Assembly (NCBI GenBank): GCA_000980735.1
Contig: LBFQ01000064.1
Span: 12,403 to 18,071 of the forward strand
From: Candidatus Caldipriscus sp. T1.2
GTDB taxonomy: Bacteria; Hydrothermota; Hydrothermia; LBFQ01
DNA length: 5,669 nt
Reading direction: 5' to 3'
Shown: positions 1 through 4,488 of the stretch, piece by piece
Position numbering within the stretch: position 1 is the stretch's first letter
Layout: every line of letters starts with the position of its first letter
The notes under the pieces: generated by a model
Seen by the model: only the letters and a program-made list of their open reading frames with translations
Database searches by the model: none
What the model was told of the DNA's origin: nothing
Made by a program: the position numbers and the translations under genes

Positions 1-1287
1 TATTACGAGAACTGGAGCAGTACGGATAACAATTACAGGGATAGAATAGAACTGAGGGATTCCGTGTTCTCGGGGAACCTATATGGGCAAAAGGGCTTCC
101 TTCTTTCGCTCGGAAATCAGTCTTTTGGTTTTCTATTTTTGTATGCTAACGAAAGTCGCAAGGCTTACCCTAACAGGGGGCCCGGATTTCCCTTCTATTA
201 CGGCAACTACGTTTACAGCTACTCCGAGTACAACAACCTGAACAATAATTTGACCCGCAAGGATACCGCCATATCCAATTATGTTGCGGATACCACCTTC
301 TCCCCCTTGATAGGCGCCATATCATTCTCTTTTGGAAAGTTTTCGGGAATGGTTTTTGGAGGTTTCCATACTCTTGGAAACAGGGATACCGCAGGGTTTT
401 TTGCGGAAAGTAACACCAATCCATCAGCGTCATTTACCGGTACGAGGTGGAACGGAAGTAAGGTTATAAACGCCAAGGCGGGAGGTCCCATATTTGGACT
501 TCAGACGGATTTTGGATTCGGTGGAGAAAACTGGAAATCCAACCTAACCTTAGCGTACATATTTAGGTCTTTATCAAACGGGAACGGGAAATCAAACGAA
601 TTTAGGTGGCAGGGAAACTACAGCGCAACGACAAATCCCGTATTCCAACAGCTTGACACAACCCAAAGCGAATATAAGTCCTCTTCAAACAACCACGATA
701 TAGTGCTCTTCCTGAGAAACAAGTACCCAATACACGAGCAGATATGGTTTGGCGCAGGTTTGGGTACGGAGTTCATCTTTGGATCGGAAAACAGGGACTA
801 CTTAAAGGTTTTAAATAAAAATATAACTCACTTGGATAACAATGGGAACGGAAGCATAGATCCAGGCGATTTCAAGACTACCACCTATACCCTTTCCTCA
901 TATAAGCAAAATATATCAAGTTCTTCCTTTAACTATTATATTCCCGTTGGGTTTGAGGTAATACCCGTATCCGCTTGGGAAAACTTTAAGCTCAGGTTCG
1001 GCGCCATGTATTCCCATATTTCAAATACATCAAAAAACAGAACTTACGACTGGTCGGTTGAAAGCAAGACAATAACGGAGACATCAGGCGGAACCACAGA
1101 AACCCGCAATGACATCGCTGTTCCCGGCGAGAATATATCAACAACAAAATCCTCGTTCTCAAATACCCGTTTCTACTACGGCGCATCCCTAACATTGGCT
1201 GAGAGGTTGGTTATAGACTTTACGGGTTTTGGAAATGGAATCTTGGTACCCGCCTTTTGGAGACTTTCCATCGTTCTGAAATTTTAA
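1..1287 (+). CDS. Outer-membrane beta-barrel protein, C-terminal part (5' partial)
   Basis: The frame is open from the first base, so the gene starts upstream and 428 residues are visible. A GTG at position 64 is in frame, but coding-like sequence continues upstream of it, so it is not a convincing start. The protein is rich in Asn, Ser, Gly, Tyr and Phe, with many short alternating hydrophobic/polar stretches separated by polar loops. It ends in LSIVLKF, a terminal aromatic strand like the beta-signal recognised by the outer-membrane assembly machinery. Together these indicate a beta-barrel in the outer membrane. Visible residues 279-290 (positions 835-870) form an EF-hand-like loop, D-x-N-x-N-G-x-I-x-x-x-D, probably in an extracellular loop that could bind calcium. 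I do not recognise the specific family; a transporter, adhesin or structural porin are all possible. The barrel assignment is fairly secure, the role unknown. Confidence 0.72.
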   Translation, partial: YYENWSSTDNNYRDRIELRDSVFSGNLYGQKGFLLSLGNQSFGFLFLYANESRKAYPNRGPGFPFYYGNYVYSYSEYNNLNNNLTRKDTAISNYVADTTFSPLIGAISFSFGKFSGMVFGGFHTLGNRDTAGFFAESNTNPSASFTGTRWNGSKVINAKAGGPIFGLQTDFGFGGENWKSNLTLAYIFRSLSNGNGKSNEFRWQGNYSATTNPVFQQLDTTQSEYKSSSNNHDIVLFLRNKYPIHEQIWFGAGLGTEFIFGSENRDYLKVLNKNITHLDNNGNGSIDPGDFKTTTYTLSSYKQNISSSSFNYYIPVGFEVIPVSAWENFKLRFGAMYSHISNTSKNRTYDWSVESKTITETSGGTTETRNDIAVPGENISTTKSSFSNTRFYYGASLTLAERLVIDFTGFGNGILVPAFWRLSIVLKF

Positions 1288-1300
1288 ACGACCTTAAAAT
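1281..1300. repeat. AT-only inverted repeat between the barrel gene and tRNA-Ser
   Basis: ATTTTAA at 1281-1287 and TTAAAAT at 1294-1300 are perfect reverse complements separated by six bases. The left arm includes the stop codon of the barrel gene; the right arm includes the candidate -10 box of the tRNA. The all-AT stem is weak and has no T tract after it, so an intrinsic terminator is unlikely. Confidence 0.4.
1295..1300 (+). promoter_or_regulatory. Candidate -10 box for tRNA-Ser
   Basis: TAAAAT matches five of six bases of the TATAAT consensus. It ends 12 bases before the tRNA, so transcription would begin about six bases upstream of the mature 5' end. No good -35 box is visible at 15-18 bases upstream. 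The enclosing 10-mer CCTTAAAATA (1292-1301) recurs upstream of the gene at 3825, which supports a promoter role. AT-rich chance matches are common, so confidence is modest. Confidence 0.35.
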
Positions 1301-1312
1301 ATAGGGTTAAGC

Positions 1313-1403
1313 GGAGAGGTGGCCGAGCGGTCTAAGGCGGCGGCTTGCTAAGCCGTTGGGGAGGGTAAAACCTCCCCCGTGGGTTCAAATCCCACCCTCT
1401 CCG
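1313..1403 (+). tRNA. tRNA-Ser (GCU anticodon)
   Basis: A complete 91-nt type II tRNA reading AGC/AGU serine codons. The acceptor stem is GGAGAGG (1313-1319) paired with CCTCTCC (1396-1402), followed by discriminator G1403. T8 and G9 precede the GCCGAG of the D arm. The anticodon stem is 1340-1344 with 1352-1356 (one G-U pair), with a seven-base loop TTGCTAA and anticodon GCT at 1347-1349. The long variable arm that marks serine tRNAs is a perfect 7-bp stem, 1358-1364 with 1371-1377. The T arm is GTGGG/CCCAC around TTCAAAT (1379-1395). The 3' CCA is not encoded: C and then T7 follow, so CCA must be added by nucleotidyltransferase. Confidence 0.97.
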
Positions 1404-1411
1404 CTTTTTTT

Positions 1412-1852
1412 ATGAGTCTCTACGAGATATACATAGAAAGGTTTTCGGAGGAATTGGTGCCCCTTGAGGATTTCTTGTTAGACATTAAAAACGGAAAATA
1501 TGGAAATTTTGGAGTTGGAGAAATAAGGGCTTTCAGGTTCCAGCTTGAAAACAACATTCAGGAGAGCGCGTACATCAAGGGTGGGGAGATGGGAATTGGT
1601 GAAAACGAGATTGAGAGGATAATTGAGGAGAAGATTGAGGAGATAAGAAGCTATTTTTGGAGGTTTTTGGTTGGTTGTAGAGAAGGTAATTCTTGGGATA
1701 GTTCAGGCTTTAACGGAGTTTCTACCCGTCTCAAGCTCCGGACATCTTGTACTTTTAAAGCACCTTTTTGGCTTGGAATTCAAGGGGGCGTTTTACGAGA
1801 CCTTTTTACACACAGCAACTTTTTTATCCGTGATTTTCGTTTTAAGGGATAG
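1412..1852 (+). CDS. Unrecognised small acidic protein, apparent frameshift near its end
   Basis: I do not recognise this gene. From ATG 1412, directly after the T7 tract of the tRNA, it encodes a Glu/Lys/Ile-rich protein with amphipathic helices, including a charged helix of the type EIERIIEEKIEEIRSYF before the break. As written the frame runs on to a stop at 1850-1852, overlapping uppP by 182 bp, and the overlapping part looks like out-of-frame uppP sequence. Adding one T to the T5 run at 1654-1658 would instead give the ending SYFLEVFGWL and a stop at 1678-1680. That makes an 89-aa protein overlapping uppP by 10 bp, the more natural reading. ATG 1412 has no Shine-Dalgarno. GTG 1457, five bases after GGAGG at 1447-1451, is an alternative start. 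GTG 1379 lies inside the tRNA and is unlikely. The position suggests co-transcription with uppP. Confidence 0.5.
   Translation: MSLYEIYIERFSEELVPLEDFLLDIKNGKYGNFGVGEIRAFRFQLENNIQESAYIKGGEMGIGENEIERIIEEKIEEIRSYFWRFLVGCREGNSWDSSGFNGVSTRLKLRTSCTFKAPFWLGIQGGVLRDLFTHSNFFIRDFRFKG
1659..1663 (+). promoter_or_regulatory. Ribosome binding site deciding the uppP start
   Basis: GGAGG sits seven bases before TTG 1671. There is no ATG or GTG in this frame at a suitable distance, and the protein beginning at the TTG has the normal UppP N-terminus, so this site fixes a TTG start. Confidence 0.7.
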
Positions 1853-2411
1853 GATCTTTAACCTTGATAATCTCAAGAGGTATATCCCCCTTTCCATAGT
1901 TGGGATATTACCGCTTTTTCCCGCGGTTTTTTTCTTGAAAGAGCTTGAAGGAACGTTTGAAAATCCCAAAATTTTACCCTTCACCTTTCTTATAACCTCC
2001 CTATTTCTCTTCCTTACCCTTTTCTTTAAAGGGGGTAAGGAGGGGGCGAATTTTAAAAACTCTTTAATTATGGGGCTTGCCCAAGCTTTGGCACTTCTGC
2101 CTGGGGTCTCAAGGTCAGGTTCAACGATATCAACGGGGTTGTTTTTGGGTATGGATAGGGAGGAAGCCTTCATTTTATCCTTTTGGATATTTTTACCCGC
2201 AAGCATTGGCGCCTCTATCCTTGAAAGTAGGCATATTGAAGGTGTAAATCTTGGAATTGGGGACGTTTTTGTCTGGCTCATAACCTTTGTTGTTGGTGTT
2301 TTCGCTTTAAAGGTTCTAAGGAAAGCACTTTTGGGAAGGTACTTTTGGGCATTTTCCTTATACACATTCTTCCTTTCGCTTTTGTCCTTCTTTCTCTTTT
2401 TTCCCCTTTAA
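1671..2411 (+). CDS. uppP: Undecaprenyl-diphosphate phosphatase (UppP/BacA)
   Basis: An integral inner-membrane enzyme that removes a phosphate from undecaprenyl diphosphate, regenerating the lipid carrier used for peptidoglycan and other surface polymers; in this family overexpression gives bacitracin resistance. The 246-aa product, slightly shorter than the usual 265-275, is strongly hydrophobic with several membrane helices. Both signature motifs are present: LTEFLPVSSSGHL at residues 14-26, with E16 and H25 matching the conserved Glu and His, and PGVSRSGST from residue 144, with R148 matching the essential Arg. The first Glu of the E. coli motif is Gln here, as in many homologues. The start is TTG with GGAGG seven bases upstream. 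The gene overlaps the end of the short upstream gene and is followed 11 bp later by a small exported-protein gene, so the three probably share a transcript. Confidence 0.95.
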   Translation: MVVEKVILGIVQALTEFLPVSSSGHLVLLKHLFGLEFKGAFYETFLHTATFLSVIFVLRDRIFNLDNLKRYIPLSIVGILPLFPAVFFLKELEGTFENPKILPFTFLITSLFLFLTLFFKGGKEGANFKNSLIMGLAQALALLPGVSRSGSTISTGLFLGMDREEAFILSFWIFLPASIGASILESRHIEGVNLGIGDVFVWLITFVVGVFALKVLRKALLGRYFWAFSLYTFFLSLLSFFLFFPL

Positions 2412-2422
2412 GATTGTAGTCT

Positions 2423-2806
2423 ATGAAAAGGTTGTTATTTGCCCTTTTGCTACTGTTCCCCCTTCTAACCTTTGCTGATAAAAAGGGTAAGAGGGAGATG
2501 AGGAAGGAGAAGGAGCTGGTAGGCGTAGTGACTGGGGCGGTTTGCGGGATAAAGCATCAATTTTGCTCCCACCCAAGGGGCGAAAAGTACGAGCTTTTAG
2601 GCATATTGGATCACAAGAGGGGGTTTTTCTACATAGCCAACGTACCACAGGATATCCTACAAAAGTTCTTCGGTGAGGAAATTAAAGTTGAGGGTAAGGT
2701 GCATAGGGAAAGGGCGACGATTATAGCGGAAAGGATCCTAAAGGGGGACAATGTGGTTTGGGAAGGGGGCGAAAAAACTCCAAGCACCCCATCTAATCCA
2801 AAGTAA
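2423..2806 (+). CDS. Small exported protein with a two-Cys N-terminal motif, function unknown
   Basis: A 127-aa product with a clear signal peptide: KR at residues 2-3, a hydrophobic core at residues 4-17 and a likely signal peptidase I site after A18. The mature protein starts with a very basic/acidic stretch, then has a compact region at about residues 31-107 with predicted alternating strands (VGVVTGAVC, YELLGIL, FFYIAN, EIKVEGKVH, TIIAERIL). C41 and C48, with H45 and H50 nearby, could bind a metal or form a disulfide in the periplasm. The layout, with an early Cys pair followed by a GxV-EGKVxR strand, resembles small OB-fold-like periplasmic proteins, but I cannot name the family. The tail (EGGEKTPSTPSNPK) looks disordered. 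No Shine-Dalgarno is evident before ATG 2423. It starts 11 bp after uppP, and its last 14 bp overlap the convergent dehydrogenase gene. Confidence 0.75.
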   Translation: MKRLLFALLLLFPLLTFADKKGKREMRKEKELVGVVTGAVCGIKHQFCSHPRGEKYELLGILDHKRGFFYIANVPQDILQKFFGEEIKVEGKVHRERATIIAERILKGDNVVWEGGEKTPSTPSNPK

Positions 2807-3779
2807 TTGCGTACTTAAAACCTTTACCCTTCGCCATATTTTCAAAGGCGAGGTTGATATCCTCTAACCTGTAGAAACCGCTTATAAGGAATTCAAGTTT
2901 GCGGAAATTTTGTAAGAGAAAGTTGTAAGCTTTTCTTACGCTAATTGGCGTGTGATGAAAAGAGGTTAGGATCTGGATCTCGTTGTAATGGATAAAGGGT
3001 TGATCCAAAAAGATCCTCTCCCCTTCCTTAAAGCCCGCAAACAAAAATAAGTACCCCCCCTTATTTACAAGGTTTAAGCCCGTTTTTACGACATCGGAAT
3101 TTGCGGTTGTATCTATAACAAGGTCAAATCCCTTACCCAAATTTTCAAATTTAACCCATTTTACCCCGGCGTTTTCAGAAATTGTTTTCATTTTTTCTTC
3201 GTTCCTCCCACTAACTAGAACATCCTTACCGAGCTTGGAAAGTATTATGGAGAACATGGCGGATATTGAACCACTTCCAAGAATTAAAACACTATCAACA
3301 TCATCTATGGGTAATTTTTCCAGGGCATGAAATACGCAGGATAAGGGTTCAATTATTGGGGCTATGTGGAAGGGAAGTTCCGGAGGTTTTTTGAAAAGGT
3401 TTATTTTAACCACCTGTTGGGGGATAAGCAAATACTCCGCGTATGAGCCTATGACCATATTTTTCTTTAAGTTTTCGCAAAGGTTGAATTTTCCTCTCAT
3501 ACAGTTCTCGCATTTGAAACATGGGGCGGTATTCACCCCAAAAACCTCATCCCCAACCCCAAAACCCTCAACCCCCTCACCCAAGCTATAAACTATCCCA
3601 CTGTACTCATGCCCGAAAGGTCCTTCCCTCAAAATGGGATGACCCCTTAAAAGGGCCTTCAGATCCGTCCCATCAGTTAAAGCAACTTTTACCCTTATTA
3701 CCAATTCACCGTATCCCGGCTTTGGTTCCTCAACCTCCCTTATCTCCAACCCCCTATTCGTTAAGTATACCGCTCTCAT
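2793..3779 (-). CDS. Zinc-type medium-chain alcohol/polyol dehydrogenase
   Basis: A cytoplasmic medium-chain dehydrogenase (328 aa, near the usual 330-350) that would oxidise or reduce an alcohol, polyol or sugar with a nicotinamide cofactor. The GroES-like N-terminal domain carries G56-H57-E58, a structural-zinc lobe C87-x2-C90-x2-C93-x7-C101, and EPLSC at 144-148 with E144 as a likely catalytic-zinc ligand. The usual catalytic Cys of the CGTD motif is Asp here (D36-G37-T38-D39), so the zinc site would be Asp/His/Glu. The Rossmann domain has GSGSIS at 168-173 in place of the canonical GxGxxG. The second strand ends VLVSGR (R192) with no acidic residue, which favours NADP(H). Substrate cannot be assigned; sorbitol, threonine and glucose dehydrogenase relatives share this layout. 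No Shine-Dalgarno precedes ATG 3779, but a -10-like box lies six bases upstream, suggesting leaderless translation. It is divergent from the 3825 operon. Confidence 0.88.
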   Translation of the reverse strand: MRAVYLTNRGLEIREVEEPKPGYGELVIRVKVALTDGTDLKALLRGHPILREGPFGHEYSGIVYSLGEGVEGFGVGDEVFGVNTAPCFKCENCMRGKFNLCENLKKNMVIGSYAEYLLIPQQVVKINLFKKPPELPFHIAPIIEPLSCVFHALEKLPIDDVDSVLILGSGSISAMFSIILSKLGKDVLVSGRNEEKMKTISENAGVKWVKFENLGKGFDLVIDTTANSDVVKTGLNLVNKGGYLFLFAGFKEGERIFLDQPFIHYNEIQILTSFHHTPISVRKAYNFLLQNFRKLEFLISGFYRLEDINLAFENMAKGKGFKYAITLD

Positions 3780-3785
3780 TGGGAA

Positions 3786-3791
3786 ATTGTA
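3786..3791 (-). promoter_or_regulatory. Candidate -10 box for the dehydrogenase gene
   Basis: Read on the minus strand this is TACAAT, five of six matches to TATAAT, ending six bases before the ATG at 3779. Transcription would start at or next to the ATG, fitting the absence of a Shine-Dalgarno. Any -35 box would fall on the opposite unit's -10 (3809-3814) and is poor. Confidence 0.4.
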
Positions 3792-3814
3792 AGGTCGCCT
3801 CTCAGCCTTAAAAT
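3787..3814 (+). promoter_or_regulatory. Candidate promoter of the 65-aa protein / slyD-like / sufS operon
   Basis: TTGTAA (3787-3792, four of six to TTGACA) and TAAAAT (3809-3814, five of six to TATAAT) are separated by 16 bp. Initiation would fall near 3821, leaving about four bases before ATG 3825, where no Shine-Dalgarno is seen. The 10-mer CCTTAAAATA (3806-3815) is identical to that upstream of the tRNA. Confidence 0.4.
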
Positions 3815-3824
3815 AATTTGTTGC

Positions 3825-4022
3825 ATGCGCAGGAATTACATCAAGGAAAACCTTGAGAAAATATATTCAAGGCTTGGTTATACACTCCTTGAGGTGGACT
3901 TCATAACGGACAAAATGATAAGGCTCACACTTTTAACCCCGCGTTGGACCATAAAGGAAATTTTGGGGTTGGTTGAGGTTGGTTTTGATGGGAATATTAA
4001 GGTTAGGATTCTGAGAGGGTAG
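3825..4022 (+). CDS. Unrecognised 65-aa protein, first gene of the operon
   Basis: I do not recognise this family. The product is small, basic and without signal peptide or membrane segment. It reads as an N-terminal helix (about residues 5-18), two strands (about 19-38, with LLEVDF and MIRLTLL), a short helix (TIKEILGL) and a final strand pair (VEVGFDGNIKVRILR), which is a plausible compact alpha/beta fold. There are no cysteines, so it is unlikely to be an Fe-S scaffold on its own. ATG 3825 lacks a Shine-Dalgarno but sits 10 bases after a -10-like box. The stop is followed after only two bases by the ATG of the SlyD-like gene, so the two are very likely co-transcribed and perhaps translationally coupled. 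Because of that coupling and the protein-like composition I think it is a real gene. Confidence 0.65.
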   Translation: MRRNYIKENLEKIYSRLGYTLLEVDFITDKMIRLTLLTPRWTIKEILGLVEVGFDGNIKVRILRG

Positions 4023-4024
4023 AT

Positions 4025-4488
4025 ATGAGGGTTGAGAAGGGGAAGTTTGTTAGGATAGAGTATGAGGTTTATCTTGAGGGGGAAAATAATGTTTAGATTC
4101 TGGGACGCTAACTTACCTTCACGGGAATGGGGAGATTCTACCCGCATTGGAGAAAAGACTTGAGGGTGCCAAGGTGGGGGAAATCTTGGATATTACATTA
4201 CCGCCATCCGAAGCCTTCGGGGAGTTTGATAAGGATCTCGTGAGGGAAATCCCTTTGGATTACTTTGAGGATAAGGATATAAAGCCGGGGCAATTTGTCA
4301 GAGCCCAAACCTTGGACGGTTCAATATTGCAATTTACCGTGATAGATGTTTCCGATGGGATTGTTTACGCGGACTTTAACCACCCACTGGCGGGGGAAAC
4401 CTTAAGATTTAAAATAAAAGTTTTGGGGGTAAGCGATGAAAAGCCACCCTGTGAGTGCGGAGGAGGTTGCAATTGCCAGGAAGATTAG
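4025..4488 (+). CDS. slyD: SlyD-like FKBP-type peptidyl-prolyl isomerase, with apparent one-base deletion
   Basis: A cytoplasmic prolyl cis-trans isomerase and chaperone of the SlyD family. ATG 4025, two bases after the previous stop and with a weak GAGG upstream (4015-4018), begins MRVEKGKFVRIEYEVYLEG, then hits TAG at 4094-4096. The frame one base back continues as LDSGTLTYLHGNGEILPALE, the SlyD core, through to the stop at 4488. Adding one T to the TTT at 4092-4094 restores a 154-aa protein, close to the short Thermus SlyD. The insert-in-flap part spans about residues 67-122, and DFNHPLAGETLRF matches the conserved closing motif. The tail has four cysteines (C143, C145, C149, C151 of the repaired protein; CECGGGCNC), a likely nickel or zinc site. 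As written, translation could only restart at TTG 4147, losing the first FKBP strands. This may be a sequencing error, a pseudogene or frameshifting. The last 53 bp overlap the desulfurase. Confidence 0.85.

Noticed and set aside
1379..1411. GTG start at 1379 for the gene before uppP
   Set aside because: It falls in the T arm of tRNA-Ser, and the residues it would add are tRNA sequence.
1793..2365. 190-codon minus-strand open frame
   Set aside because: It is the reverse of uppP, with Lys/Pro/Ser-rich composition typical of antisense to a hydrophobic protein.
2409..2414. TAAGAT as a -10 box for the gene at 2423
   Set aside because: Only four of six bases match and no -35 is at a usable distance; co-transcription with uppP is simpler.
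3521..3811. Proline-rich 96-codon plus-strand open frame
   Set aside because: It is antisense to the dehydrogenase N-terminus; the proline repeats come from the reverse complement of Gly/Gly-Val codons in the zinc domain.
4472..4474. ATT as the desulfurase start, five bases after GGAGGAGG
   Set aside because: ATT starts are very rare, and the Shine-Dalgarno-like run is explained by the Gly codons of the SlyD tail; kept only as a possibility.
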